A stretch of DNA of 64,000 nucleotides from Acutalibacter sp. 1XD8-36 (GCF_009917525.1 NZ_QZDU01000008.1:85848-149847); one strand, 5' to 3'; positions 22,308 to 31,803 are shown, counted from the first letter of the stretch. Notes: a model not told the origin generated them from the sequence alone. Program-made: numbers and translations.

Positions 22308-25004
22308 TCAGCCGCCCATCATGCCCGCCAGCATGGAGCTCTGGGAGTTCATCTGGTTTATGAGCATTTCAAGCTGGGTAAACTTGTTGGTGTAGAAGTC
22401 CACCCTATCACCCATCTTATCCTGCCAGCGCTCTATCTGCTCCTGTAGATTGTCCATCTGGTCCTGTATCTCGTTATGGCTCAGTGAGTAGCTGGAGAGC
22501 TCTGTGCCCGCCTTGCTTACCAGTATGCCGGGGCTGCCGATGGAAGTTTTGCCGTACATCTCAAGGGTGGTCTTCAGCCCTGCCATCAGGCCGTCCTGGG
22601 AGGCGCCGTTGGCCGTGGACTGAGTGAAGGCGTTCTTTACCCTGTCCGGGTCGGTTTCCAGCATATTGCGCAGCTTATCCTCGTCCAGGCTCAGGGTGGA
22701 AAGGCCGTTGGAGAAGTCCACAGTAAGTCCAATGCTCCTAAGAGCCGCGCCAACCTCGCCTGAGCCCTGAACCGCCTCGGTCAGCTTGCTGTAAAGGTTG
22801 GAAATGTCTTGGTCCCCAAAGAGTATGCCGGTCTTCGCCTTCTTCTCGTAGGCCTCAATGGAGCTCTCGCTCATGCCGGACATATCGTCGTCGGTCAGCG
22901 GCTCATATGGCTTGCCGCTGGAGTTCTTCAGCGTTTCAGTCTTATAGGCGTTGTGCATTTCTGTGACGAGCTTATTATAATCCTCAATAAAGCTCTTGAC
23001 AGCGTCCACTATCTTGTCGGAGTCTGAAGTGTTGGTAAAGGTTATCTTCTCTGCGGAAGTGTCAATGCTTCCGTCTTCCTTATAGCCGAAGGTGTTCTTC
23101 AGTGTAACCTGCATACCGTCAAGGTCAACGGTGTTGGAGGAGCGGGTCAGCTCCATATCCTCACCGTTGATGTTCACGCTCAAGATAGCGTCCTGCCCGG
23201 CGGTGAATTTACCCTTAGACTCAGAATATGCCTTATCAACTTCTATTTCAACCGATTCAGGAGTAAGAACCCTGATACTAGCCTTCTCACCACTACTGTT
23301 TGTGACCTCAAATTGACTCGTATCTTTGTTGAAAGAGAAAGATTGTCCAGGATTTGCATTCTTGTTCAATTCCTTAATGACATCTTCCATCGTTTGATTG
23401 TCAGCGATATTGAAGCTTTGAGTATAGTTTGTATTTCCCAATCTAAATTTAAATGTGGTCCACTGCTTATCTCCCGGAGCAATCTTACCACCATAAACAT
23501 CGTTAAATGTGGTAGTTTCAGTGATTTCCTTAGGCGGTGCGCCAAACAGCTTTGCACCCAAATCCCCACGTATATCGACCCTGCTCTGTGAACCAGTTTC
23601 CTTTGCAGTAATGGCAAAGTTCCCGGTCAGGCTGGAATACTTAATTTCAACGCCAGCCTCATCGTCGCCGTTGACCTTATCCATCAGATTCTTGATGGTA
23701 TCGGTGGACTTGAACTCAAACTCCTTGCCGTTAATCTTGATGGTGGAGTACTTTATGTCGTTGCCGTCATCGTCTTTTTTTGTTTGCCAATTAAAGTTTT
23801 CGCCCAGCGCCTTCTCAAGAGTCCAGCTGGTCTGCAGGGTATTGCTGAAGCCGCCCTCGCCAAGGCCAAGAGCCTTATTGACCACATCACTGCTGCCTGA
23901 AACCTTCAGGGTAGAGCCGTTGCCGCTTGGCCCTGTAAACTTCAGGCCGCCGGTAGTAGCGTCCACAGAAGCGGTGACCTTACCGCCAAACTCCTCTTTG
24001 AGCTGCTTATTTATGCCCTCGGCCAAAGCTTTGGTTTTATCCTCATCTGAATTGGCATTTTTGAAAGCGTCGCTTTCAACGATATCCTTGAGCTGGATTT
24101 TCTTGGTCTTGCCGTCCAGGGTCACATTGATGTATTTGTCCCCAAGGTAGCTGGCACGGTCATTTTTCACTATCAGGTCGTCTTCAGTTATCGGCTTCTC
24201 GGAAGCAATGATAGAACCGGCAGCCTCGGACTTCTTAAACAATTCGCCCATCTTGCCTGTAGAGCCAGTAACGGCAAAATAGTTGCCCTTCTTGTCAACC
24301 AGCTGTATCCTTCCGTCCTCGCCCACCCTGGCCTCAATGTACTTATCAGCGGAGACAGCCCCGCTGCTGGTGGTGATGTTGCTGTCCTTTAGCTTCTTAT
24401 TGATAGCGTCGGCCAGCTCCTGGGGAGTTTTGTAGACCTCATCCTCAGAGAAGCGCAGGGTAAAGGTGCTGCCCTTACCATCCTTGCCGCCGCCGTATTT
24501 CAGGGAGATTGAACCGGAAACGTTGCTGGTCTCAATCTTTTCATCCCAGTCAATAGCCTCGGTTTCGGAGCCCTCGCTCACCAGATGGTCGGTGCCGACG
24601 GTATAGCTTGCGGCCTGGGCCAGCTGCTTAATGCGGTTGATAGCCACATTGCTGCTGCTCTTGCCGATGGCACTCACCGCCGCGGCATTGGCGCCGTTGG
24701 CGATGGTGTTCACCGCCTTGGTGAAGAAGCTGGAGCTGAAAAGGTTTGTGCTGCTGGAGTAGGAGGTGTACTTATCCAGGATATTGTTCATCTGGACGAT
24801 AAGGCTGCGGTATGCGTCCTGTTTCCACTGCATTTTTGTCATTTTCTGCTGCAGGGAGGTTATCTTAGACTTGTACCCCGAAATGCTGTTTTCAATCATG
24901 GACTCAGTGTCCATACCGCTGGCAAGGCCGCTGATTACGTTGCGGTTGCCGTATAAACTGTTGGTGCCGCTGGAACTGTTCATCAAACTTGTGATAGAAG
25001 CCAT
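22308..25004 (-). CDS. fliD: Flagellar filament cap protein FliD
   Basis: FliD is the cap at the filament tip, needed for flagellin polymerisation and often an adhesin. The 898-residue product is long for FliD. The N-terminus has VISGLASGMDTESMIEN and a coiled coil (ITSLQQKMTKMQWKQDAY). The C-terminal FliD_C part has FIEDYNKLVTEMHNAY and a final helix with LEMLINQMNSQSSML. ATG 25004 has AAGGAG eight bases upstream; the upstream extension was rejected. The segment 23200-23620 is more AT-rich than its flanks and lies in the exposed middle. Confidence 0.95.
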   Translation of the reverse strand: MASITSLMNSSSGTNSLYGNRNVISGLASGMDTESMIENSISGYKSKITSLQQKMTKMQWKQDAYRSLIVQMNNILDKYTSYSSSTNLFSSSFFTKAVNTIANGANAAAVSAIGKSSSNVAINRIKQLAQAASYTVGTDHLVSEGSETEAIDWDEKIETSNVSGSISLKYGGGKDGKGSTFTLRFSEDEVYKTPQELADAINKKLKDSNITTSSGAVSADKYIEARVGEDGRIQLVDKKGNYFAVTGSTGKMGELFKKSEAAGSIIASEKPITEDDLIVKNDRASYLGDKYINVTLDGKTKKIQLKDIVESDAFKNANSDEDKTKALAEGINKQLKEEFGGKVTASVDATTGGLKFTGPSGNGSTLKVSGSSDVVNKALGLGEGGFSNTLQTSWTLEKALGENFNWQTKKDDDGNDIKYSTIKINGKEFEFKSTDTIKNLMDKVNGDDEAGVEIKYSSLTGNFAITAKETGSQSRVDIRGDLGAKLFGAPPKEITETTTFNDVYGGKIAPGDKQWTTFKFRLGNTNYTQSFNIADNQTMEDVIKELNKNANPGQSFSFNKDTSQFEVTNSSGEKASIRVLTPESVEIEVDKAYSESKGKFTAGQDAILSVNINGEDMELTRSSNTVDLDGMQVTLKNTFGYKEDGSIDTSAEKITFTNTSDSDKIVDAVKSFIEDYNKLVTEMHNAYKTETLKNSSGKPYEPLTDDDMSGMSESSIEAYEKKAKTGILFGDQDISNLYSKLTEAVQGSGEVGAALRSIGLTVDFSNGLSTLSLDEDKLRNMLETDPDRVKNAFTQSTANGASQDGLMAGLKTTLEMYGKTSIGSPGILVSKAGTELSSYSLSHNEIQDQMDNLQEQIERWQDKMGDRVDFYTNKFTQLEMLINQMNSQSSMLAGMMGG

Positions 25005-25204
25005 TGCATTCACTCCTTTTTTGTGGTAACATATCCCTAGAGGGGATGGATAGACTGTTTTCTGGGGCAGTTTCCCCGGGAAAATCGCCCTCAAAAAGGG
25101 TAAAACCCAGAGAAGCCATTATTTCTTCTATATTTATATCGACACTAGTATTGGAAAGATAAGAGCTTTCCGCGAAAATTTTGCTTCTGGAGAGGAGCCT
25201 TCCT

Positions 25205-25960
25205 ATGGAAAAGATTATTGCAATTACCAACCAGAAAGGCGGGGTCGGCAAAACTACCACCGCTCTTTCCCTTATCAACGCCCTGCGCCTCAGAAATTAC
25301 CGGGTCCTCGGCGTGGACCTCGACCCCCAGGGAAGCCTGGGCTTTTCGGCGGGGCTGGACATTGAGAATGCAGACACGGTCTATGAGGTGATGAAGGGCT
25401 CGGCCGATATCCGCGACACAATTATGTCCACAGACCTGGGGGACGTGCTGCCCTCAAACATCCTGCTGTCCACAGCGGAGCTGGAGTTTAACGCTCCCGG
25501 CCGGGAGTATCTTCTGAAAAACGAGCTGGACAAGGTTGAGCGTAACTACGACTATATCATCATCGACACGCCGCCCGCCCTTAACGTCCTCACCATCAAC
25601 GCCTATGTGGCCTCCGGCGCGCTGATTATTCCTATGGCCCCTGAGATACTGAGCCTTCTTGGTATTTCCCAGATTCGGGACACCATAAATACAGTGAAGA
25701 AATATTACAACCCCGACCTTAGGGTGCTGGGCATACTCCTCAACAAGTACAACCAGCGGCTCACTCTCAACCGCGAGGTGCTGGAGCTCTCCAGTGAAAT
25801 CGCCCGCAAGCTTGATACCAAGGTGCTCGACACCAAAATCCGCACGAGCGTAGTTGTCGCCGAGGCCCCCGCCCATGGTGAGAGCGTCCTGTCCTATGCA
25901 CCCCGCTCCAACCCATCCATGGACTTCCAGGCGCTCTTGGACGAGCTCATGAGCCTATAA
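25205..25960 (+). CDS. ParA/Soj family ATPase
   Basis: This 251-residue P-loop ATPase has the deviant Walker A KGGVGKTT at residues 11-18 (Lys11 and Lys16), Walker A' VDLDPQG, and Walker B YIIIDTPPALNVLT. Such proteins position chromosomes, plasmids, chemoreceptor arrays or flagella. No ParB gene or parS-like repeat is seen. ATG 25205 has an AGGAG SD. The partner downstream is a ComFB-domain protein 40 bases away. The pair is on the plus strand between two minus-strand flagellar operons. It is not FlhG by sequence or context, as flhF is not adjacent; a role in placing an envelope or motility structure is inference. Confidence 0.88.
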   Translation: MEKIIAITNQKGGVGKTTTALSLINALRLRNYRVLGVDLDPQGSLGFSAGLDIENADTVYEVMKGSADIRDTIMSTDLGDVLPSNILLSTAELEFNAPGREYLLKNELDKVERNYDYIIIDTPPALNVLTINAYVASGALIIPMAPEILSLLGISQIRDTINTVKKYYNPDLRVLGILLNKYNQRLTLNREVLELSSEIARKLDTKVLDTKIRTSVVVAEAPAHGESVLSYAPRSNPSMDFQALLDELMSL

Positions 25961-26000
25961 GCACAGCTTTATATAAAAACTACCGAAAGGAGACCATACT

Positions 26001-26759
26001 ATGGCTAATTCCAAAAATTCCCGCTCCAACAAAACTGCCCACGTTTTAAACCTCCTCACCGAGCCCGGCGAGGCCTCCAAGGAATCCTCCCGCTCCGAGC
26101 GTCCCGCCTCCGCGCCCACCCCTACACCCGACAACTCCGAGGAGGTTGCCAGCGCAATCCGCGACGCCCTTGAGGAGGACCTGCTTGCCGAGCTCACCGA
26201 GGACGAGCCCGCCGTGCAGCAGCCTGAGCCGGAGCCTGTACCCCAGCCCGCCCAGGAGGTTGAGCCTGAGCCTGCTCCCGAGCCGGAACCTGTCCACCAA
26301 GCCGCCAAGCCTGTCCCCCAGCCCGAGCCTGAGCCAATTCCGGAGCCTGTCCCGGAGCCCGAGCCTGTGCTGGAGGCTGAGCAGGCTCCAGAGCCGGAGC
26401 CTGCCCTGGAATCGGAGCCGGTACAGGAGCCCGACCCCATTGATGATATCACCTACGTGAACGTGCTGCAGGCGCTGGTTGAGGACCGTGTAGATAAGTA
26501 TATGAAGCAGTTTAAGATGTGCGACTGCCATCGCTGCCGCACCGATGTGGTTGCCCTGGCGCTTACCAGTCTGCCCGCCAAATATATTGTGGTGCCTGAG
26601 CATGAGAGCGTGCCCATGCTGTCTATTTATGAAAGCAGGTACAGCGCTGCAGTTACGGCCCAGCTTATTGCGGCCTGCCAGAAAGTAGCCGAGCATCCCC
26701 GGCATTCTGACGGTCACGACGGGCGGCTGCGGCTGGGAGCTCCCAGAAACGACGAGTAA
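26001..26759 (+). CDS. ComFB-domain protein with Pro-Glu repeat linker
   Basis: The 252-residue protein has a Ser-rich basic N-terminus and an acidic helix at about 46-68. A Pro-Glu repeat tract follows (about 70-146), then a C-terminal ComFB domain (150-225). The domain shows [15 protein letters not shown], the cysteine motif Cys174-x-Cys176-x2-Cys179, and [16 protein letters not shown]. ComFB-family proteins have been reported as cyclic-dinucleotide receptors and as motility or competence factors. An AAAGGAG SD precedes ATG 26001. The N-terminus could recruit ParA as ParB-like partners do; this is inference. Confidence 0.82.
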   Translation: MANSKNSRSNKTAHVLNLLTEPGEASKESSRSERPASAPTPTPDNSEEVASAIRDALEEDLLAELTEDEPAVQQPEPEPVPQPAQEVEPEPAPEPEPVHQAAKPVPQPEPEPIPEPVPEPEPVLEAEQAPEPEPALESEPVQEPDPIDDITYVNVLQALVEDRVDKYMKQFKMCDCHRCRTDVVALALTSLPAKYIVVPEHESVPMLSIYESRYSAAVTAQLIAACQKVAEHPRHSDGHDGRLRLGAPRNDE

Positions 26760-26780
26760 TCCCTATGCCGGTATAAAAAG

Positions 26781-26811
26781 AATGCGGAGCATATGCTCCG
26801 CGTTTTTTTTT
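26781..26811. terminator. Bidirectional terminator between the ComFB gene and csrA
   Basis: Perfect palindrome GCGGAGCATATGCTCCGC (26784-26801) followed on the plus strand by GTTTTTTTTT. On the minus strand it is followed by ATTCTTTTT. It separates two converging genes. Confidence 0.9.
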
Positions 26812-26841
26812 GTTGAAAACCTCCGAAGGCTGGCAAATCTC

Positions 26842-27099
26842 TTACTTTTTGTCCCCCTCGGATTTCTCGCCGCCCGCAAGCATTGAGAATGCCGCAAGCA
26901 AATCCTGAGGCAGGCTCTGCTCGTCTGCCGCGTCAATATTCTCGCGCATGGCATTCGCCAACTCCAGGCGCAGCACCGACACCGTCTTAGGCGCGTCTAT
27001 GGCTATCTGCACCTCTTTGTCCTTTGTGGCAATGATAGTCACCTTTACGTCCTCCCCAATGAGGAAGGACTCACCTGCTTTCCTGCGCAGAATCAGCAT
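26842..27099 (-). CDS. csrA: Carbon storage regulator CsrA
   Basis: CsrA is an RNA-binding translational repressor; in Firmicutes it blocks flagellin translation until FliW binds it. The 85-residue protein starts MLILRRKAGESFLIGEDV, the canonical first strands. Arg is kept in VSVLR, but the usual His before it (VSVHR) is Leu. The C-terminal tail from about residue 50 is longer and divergent. The ATG at 27099 overlaps the fliW stop by seven bases and has an AGGAGG SD inside fliW. Confidence 0.95.
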   Translation of the reverse strand: MLILRRKAGESFLIGEDVKVTIIATKDKEVQIAIDAPKTVSVLRLELANAMRENIDAADEQSLPQDLLAAFSMLAGGEKSEGDKK

Positions 27100-27545
27100 G
27101 AGGACCCCTCCTCTGCCTGGAACTCCGACAGAAGGTGCCGCATTCCGTATTCCCCGCCCTCCAGTATCACCTGGGTTGCAATCCGGGTCTGGTCGTTTAT
27201 CACCACCGGGCATTTCATATTTACAGTGCTTGTGGACACGGGGTTTTTCACTACGCATAGGACATAGTAGCAGAGCTCGGTGCTCTCTTCAACTCCCATC
27301 TCGCTCAGCTCCTCCGGCTGAAGCACCGGCGCGTAAGCAGGGTTCATGGTGAAGGGATTCATCACCACAAAGGCAAGCTGTGGGGTCGCGAGGCTCTGCA
27401 GGCACAGCAGGGTACCGTCGCTGCCGGAGAAGGGCAGCAGCAGGAACTCCCGCTCCTCCTCGAAGGCGAATATGCCCCGGGGAAAGTGCAGCACGTCTTC
27501 TGCGCTATAGTCTATCTCGCCAAAATATTTTGTTGTTAGCTTCAA
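27093..27545 (-). CDS. fliW: Flagellar assembly factor FliW
   Basis: FliW binds CsrA or flagellin in the partner-switch that matches flagellin synthesis to export. The 150-residue protein has FPRGIFAFEEEREFLLLPF and VKNPVSTSTVNMKCPVVIN, both typical. It starts at TTG 27545 with GGGAGGAG four to five bases upstream. It is coupled to csrA by overlap and preceded by the YviE-like gene, exactly as in Bacillus subtilis. Confidence 0.95.
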   Translation of the reverse strand: MKLTTKYFGEIDYSAEDVLHFPRGIFAFEEEREFLLLPFSGSDGTLLCLQSLATPQLAFVVMNPFTMNPAYAPVLQPEELSEMGVEESTELCYYVLCVVKNPVSTSTVNMKCPVVINDQTRIATQVILEGGEYGMRHLLSEFQAEEGSSC

Positions 27546-27561
27546 ACTGCTCCTCCCGGCC

Positions 27562-28179
27562 TTAGGCCCTTACGTCCACAGGCTCGTGGTTGGGGTCAGA
27601 CGAAGGCGGTACGTACAGGGCCCCGCCAACGTACTTGATTATAACCTCGGGCCTCTGGGTCACAGAGAACTCAATGTCCCCGGGTACAAACTCAAAGCCC
27701 TGGCCGCCGGTCTTCCAGTTGAAATTCAGCTTATCCATCTCGTAGCGAATCTGCATCTGGCCCGGCTCCCAGTTCAGGTTGATACCCGCCTCAGGCAGGA
27801 AGCCCAGCCCGAAGTCATTAAGGTTGCGCCCAAGGTGGGCGTCCTGGGTCTCCTGGGCAAATTGGGTGATAAGCTCCTGTCCCAGCTGTGCGTCCATCAC
27901 CAACTGCCCGCGCTTGGCATAGGTAGCCGTGGCCTGATACGCCGCCTGCTTGCCGGCCTCTGCTGCCTGCTTCACGCTCTGGGCGGTGGTCGGGCGGATG
28001 GAGCTGCGCGCCTGGAATGAGTCAATATTCAGCTTGACAGGCCTGCTCTTAATGTTCAGGCCGCCTTTTTCCCGGGAGATTTCCACCTCAGCTGTGCCCC
28101 TGGAATAGACCAGATGGGCGTTTGTCGTCTTCATCTCAATCTCAATAGGCACAGTAGTTATCTCAATCAACGGTCCCAC
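27562..28179 (-). CDS. DUF6470 family protein (YviE-like)
   Basis: The 205-residue protein matches YviE of B. subtilis in length, position between flgL and fliW, and content. The N-terminal segment (IEITTVPIEIEMKTTNAHL) and Gly/Asn/Phe pattern in the second half recall the DUF6470 family. Its function is unknown, possibly linked to late flagellar assembly. It starts at GTG 28179 with GAGGGG six bases upstream. Confidence 0.8.
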   Translation of the reverse strand: MGPLIEITTVPIEIEMKTTNAHLVYSRGTAEVEISREKGGLNIKSRPVKLNIDSFQARSSIRPTTAQSVKQAAEAGKQAAYQATATYAKRGQLVMDAQLGQELITQFAQETQDAHLGRNLNDFGLGFLPEAGINLNWEPGQMQIRYEMDKLNFNWKTGGQGFEFVPGDIEFSVTQRPEVIIKYVGGALYVPPSSDPNHEPVDVRA

Positions 28180-28219
28180 AATAAACCCCTCTTTCAGTGA
28201 ATATGGCTAAAAAATTTGC

Positions 28220-29389
28220 TTAATTCATATAATCTATCAGCGACTGTGATAATAGATTGGTACCAATACGCAGCGCGGCGTTATAGGAATACTGGGCCCA
28301 CATCAGCGCGGTGATGGCGTCGGCGGGGTCGATATCCTCGATAGTTGTTATCTGCTCGTTCAATGAATCGTCCAGGGAGTCCAGACGGTCGGCGTTAGTC
28401 TCGATAAATGTGCTCCTGGTATCGTGGGCTATCCACTTGGAGTGCACATCGTCCAGGGAAGCCTCCAGTGCCTTCTCCAGCGCCTCCGCCATCTCCTCCT
28501 GGGAGACCTGCTTGCCGTCTGCTGTGGTAATAGGCGTGTCACTGTATGAGCCGTCTTCCGGGCTGCAGGCGGAGAAAACCTCCCCCATCTGGTTCAGGAT
28601 AGAGATGATATTCTTTGGCACCATAACCTCTTTGCCGCTGTTCAGCGTGACAGTGCGGTGGCCGTAGCCGATGAAGTCTGCTCCGTTGAGGGCCGTGTCA
28701 AAGGCGCTAGCCTCGATAAGCTGACCGTTATCCTCCTTCATGCCCATGCCCAGGTCCACAAATGTATGCTCGTTCTCAATGGAATTGACGATATCCATAT
28801 AGCCCTGGTACTTCAGTCCGGAATTTGGGTCGTTCGGGTCGTTCAGCGCTGTCTTCCAAGAACCGTCCGCAAGCTCAGCCTCTGTCGGAACAGCCACGTC
28901 CACCGGCATACCACGATACATGACCTCGCCGTTGGGCCCCCACTCAAATGGAACCCTCTCGCCGTCCGCGCCTGAGAAAACGAAGTTCTGACCGTACTTG
29001 GCGTTCATTGTCTGCATTACGGACTCAGCCGCGCCCTTCAAAACCTGGCCCAGAGCGGTGCGCCCGCCGGCGTCCGCGTCGTTGCTGGCGCGAAGGGCCG
29101 AGTATTTGCCCAGCTTCACACCCAGGTCCTGATAGGTGTCGTCCAGGCAGTCCCAGGCCTGCTGGAACTTGTGAACAACCTGCTTGGTATTGGCTATCTG
29201 GTTCTCCACGTTCCAGCGGTTACGCCTAAGCTGGAAGGCCTGGGCAGCCTTGGTGGGATTCTCGGCATAGGAATTGAAATTGCGCTCGGTGGTAACCCGC
29301 TCGCTGGCGGTTGCTAAAGTGTTATAGGACTTCATGAGGTTGGTCTTATAGCGGTTCATCATCCCATTAGTTGTAATGCGCTGTATCAT
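28220..29389 (-). CDS. flgL: Hook-filament junction protein FlgL
   Basis: FlgL (HAP3) is the second hook-filament junction protein. The 389-residue product has a flagellin-like N-terminus (MIQRITTNGMMNRYKTNL, ERNFNSYAENPTKAAQA) and a C-terminal helix ending SYNAALRIGTNLLSQSLIDY. It follows flgK by 36 bases. The SD is weak (AAGGA, far upstream). Confidence 0.94.
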   Translation of the reverse strand: MIQRITTNGMMNRYKTNLMKSYNTLATASERVTTERNFNSYAENPTKAAQAFQLRRNRWNVENQIANTKQVVHKFQQAWDCLDDTYQDLGVKLGKYSALRASNDADAGGRTALGQVLKGAAESVMQTMNAKYGQNFVFSGADGERVPFEWGPNGEVMYRGMPVDVAVPTEAELADGSWKTALNDPNDPNSGLKYQGYMDIVNSIENEHTFVDLGMGMKEDNGQLIEASAFDTALNGADFIGYGHRTVTLNSGKEVMVPKNIISILNQMGEVFSACSPEDGSYSDTPITTADGKQVSQEEMAEALEKALEASLDDVHSKWIAHDTRSTFIETNADRLDSLDDSLNEQITTIEDIDPADAITALMWAQYSYNAALRIGTNLLSQSLIDYMN

Positions 29390-29425
29390 ATTAAGTCACT
29401 TCTTTCCTTATAAAATTTATATAAA

Positions 29426-31288
29426 TCAGCGTCCGGCAACGCCGGTGCCGTTAATCAGCTTATCCAGAAGCTCGTCAATGGTAGTTAGCAGGCGGCAGGA
29501 GGCCGAGTAGGACTTCTGCAGCTGCATCATATTGACCGCCTCATCGTTCAGGTCAACGCCGGAAACGGACTCCCGGCCCAAATCCAGCTCCTGGGAGGAG
29601 GCGTAGAAATTGTCGAGTATATCCCCTGTGGCCTTCTGGTCGTTGCCAAGCATATTGTTGATATAGGTGAGCATACCCTGGAAGGAACCGGTATAGAAGG
29701 CATCACCGTTTGCAGCCGCATTTCCCGGAACGGGATTATGGTTGGTATTCCCTAAATCTCCCGGGGCGTAAGCATGGTCGGCCTGCATTTGGGCAATAAG
29801 GTGAGCGATATTGTCATTAGCAGTTGACAGGTGGTTCTTTGCCGGGTCCCTGGTCTGAATAACATGGGTAGTTTCGTGAGACCAGTTATAAGAAATGCTG
29901 ATATTGCCTGCTGTAATACCAGACGGGTCATTGTCATCACCATTGTTGCTGAACAGTGCGCCTGCGCCGTCGATAACCGGCTCTGTAACCACATCATAGT
30001 TATTTAAATTTGCTTTGTCTGCATCAGTTGCTGTAGCTGGGTCACCTTTATACTTTAAATAATCACCGTTAGCTGGATTCACAAGCATGAACCCATCCTT
30101 ATCCTTCATGTTGGCTTCATTAAAGATACTGGCAAACTTCTGAGCTAGTGCGTCCAGAGCATTCTGATAATACCTTATGCCCCGCTTTGTAGAGGCGTTA
30201 GGGTCCATGGCAATCTCATCCGTGCTGGAATACTCACCCACCTTGGTGAGCATTTCCCGCTGCGCCTGGAGGGTGCCGCTCTTTAGCTCCTGGTCCTTTA
30301 TTTTATAAACCTCTCCCCCGGGCTTATTGACAGCCATCTTCTGGCCCAGGCCATTCTCCAGCACGGATATCTGCAGGCGCAGATACGGGTCTTCATTTCC
30401 CGGGTTGTCAGGGTCATCCTGCACTGAGAGCTGGCCCCTGTACACGCCGTCTACCAGCACGGCGTCGCTGTTGCCCTTGAGGGTTATTGTCAGCTTCTCA
30501 ACAGTCATTCCCGCGCCGATGGACTCGTCGGAGTATTTAACGTCGATTGGGATAAGCTTTGACAGCTCGTCGATGATGGTGTTGCGCTCGTCCCGGAGCT
30601 CCAGGGCCTGCTGCCCCCGCTCGCCTATCATGCCCTCTTTGCGTTCGGCGTCGCTTAGGGCGCCGCTGCTTATCTCAGCCTTCTTAATGGACTCGTTGAG
30701 CTCGCGCAGCTTTGTAAGGAGCCTGTTGACTTCGCCGATATTCTCCTTGAACTCAGCCTGGGTGTTCGTCAGCACCTTGTCAATGGACTCTGAGTAGGTG
30801 TGGAAAAGCTGTACAAGGGCCTCGGCAGACTTGCGCACCGCGGAGTCGTATGACTTATCTCCGGCGTGCTCGGTGTTCATGACCTGAAGCTGCTCAAGGA
30901 TATCGTTGAACTGCTTCTCCATGACGCCGCCGTCCTCCTCGCCCTTGGCAACCTCATTCATAATAAGGGAGAGAGACTGGAGTATATCGTACTTGCCCTC
31001 GTAGAAGCCCACCTTGGCGTTCTCATTCCTGAAGCGGATATCCAAATATGGGTCGCGCAGCTGTGACACGCCTGTGGTAAGGGCGCCGGCGCCCACGCGC
31101 ACGTCGAACTGTGAGGAGTACACGTCCGCGCCGCCTACGAACAGGGCCCGCTGGTCCAGGGACTGGCGGGTATAGCCCGGCGTGTTGATGTTTGAAATAT
31201 TATTGCCAGTGACCTCCATGGCCTTGGACGAAGCCATAATGCCAAGCCTTGCCATTGTGAAGCCGCTGAATGTGGAAACAGTGCTCAT
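29426..31288 (-). CDS. flgK: Hook-filament junction protein FlgK
   Basis: FlgK (HAP1) is the first hook-filament junction protein. The 620-residue product has the rod/hook N-terminus (MASSKAMEVTGNNISNINT) and the C-terminal motif VNLDEEAVNMMQLQKSYSAS in near-canonical form (SGVDLNDEAVNMMQLQKSYS). The stretch 29720-30160 is AT-richer than the rest and codes for the exposed domain. ATG 31288 has a GGAGG SD. It follows flgN by 57 bases. Confidence 0.95.
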   Translation of the reverse strand: MSTVSTFSGFTMARLGIMASSKAMEVTGNNISNINTPGYTRQSLDQRALFVGGADVYSSQFDVRVGAGALTTGVSQLRDPYLDIRFRNENAKVGFYEGKYDILQSLSLIMNEVAKGEEDGGVMEKQFNDILEQLQVMNTEHAGDKSYDSAVRKSAEALVQLFHTYSESIDKVLTNTQAEFKENIGEVNRLLTKLRELNESIKKAEISSGALSDAERKEGMIGERGQQALELRDERNTIIDELSKLIPIDVKYSDESIGAGMTVEKLTITLKGNSDAVLVDGVYRGQLSVQDDPDNPGNEDPYLRLQISVLENGLGQKMAVNKPGGEVYKIKDQELKSGTLQAQREMLTKVGEYSSTDEIAMDPNASTKRGIRYYQNALDALAQKFASIFNEANMKDKDGFMLVNPANGDYLKYKGDPATATDADKANLNNYDVVTEPVIDGAGALFSNNGDDNDPSGITAGNISISYNWSHETTHVIQTRDPAKNHLSTANDNIAHLIAQMQADHAYAPGDLGNTNHNPVPGNAAANGDAFYTGSFQGMLTYINNMLGNDQKATGDILDNFYASSQELDLGRESVSGVDLNDEAVNMMQLQKSYSASCRLLTTIDELLDKLINGTGVAGR

Positions 31289-31345
31289 AGGTATAGTCCT
31301 CCGTTAGGTTTGGGGTAGTTTTTTGTTCGCAGTCCCGGGCCGCTC

Positions 31346-31801
31346 TCAGGCGCGGAAATCCGTCTTCATCCTGGTCGGCGGCTCGCCCTTGTCCCTCTGG
31401 GGGACCGGCTGGCTTTCGGGCATCATCCGCTCGATATCGTGGAGCATACATTCCATTGTGACCCGCGCCGCCTCTGAAGCGCAGCTAAAGACCTCAAAGC
31501 GCTTGGCCGCGTGCTCGGCGGCCTTTCTTGCCCGGTCAAAGAGCTCGGGGGGATAATTCTCTGCAAGCTTCGACAGCGGCACTCCCTCCAGGCCCATCTC
31601 TTTGAGCATTTTATCCCGCTTGATATCCATTCCCCTCAGGGTCATGCTGAATACCTGCTCCTTCTTCATCATCGCCTCAACCGTCACCAGGTCACCGGCC
31701 TTTGCAGCCTTGTTCTTGGTCTTTGTAACCTCGGTCATCTGGTCCAGTGTATCGGCGAACTCCGCAAGATACTGTAAAAAATCCTCGTAAACCTGGCTCA
31801 A
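31346..31801 (-). CDS. flgN: FlgN-like export chaperone
   Basis: FlgN escorts FlgK and FlgL to the export gate. The 151-residue protein is helical (LQYLAEFADTLDQMTEVTK), with a KDKMLKEMGL-type motif in the middle in the form RDKMLKEMGLEGVPL, found in YvyG-type proteins. It starts at TTG 31801 with GGGGGAGG seven bases upstream, inside the flgM end. The C-terminal 20 residues are Pro/Arg-rich. The call uses position between flgM and flgK together with the helical pattern. Confidence 0.82.
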   Translation of the reverse strand: MSQVYEDFLQYLAEFADTLDQMTEVTKTKNKAAKAGDLVTVEAMMKKEQVFSMTLRGMDIKRDKMLKEMGLEGVPLSKLAENYPPELFDRARKAAEHAAKRFEVFSCASEAARVTMECMLHDIERMMPESQPVPQRDKGEPPTRMKTDFRA

Positions 31802-31803
31802 GC

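Noticed and set aside
25100..25180. Sigma-D promoter before fliD
   Set aside because: A TCGATAT is present on the minus strand, but the matching -35 (TATC) is poor and the position is over 130 bases from fliD.
26210..26440. Tandem repeat in the ComFB gene as a mobile or phase-variable tract
   Set aside because: The repeat encodes an in-frame Pro-Glu linker with varied codons; it is not a pure short repeat prone to slippage.
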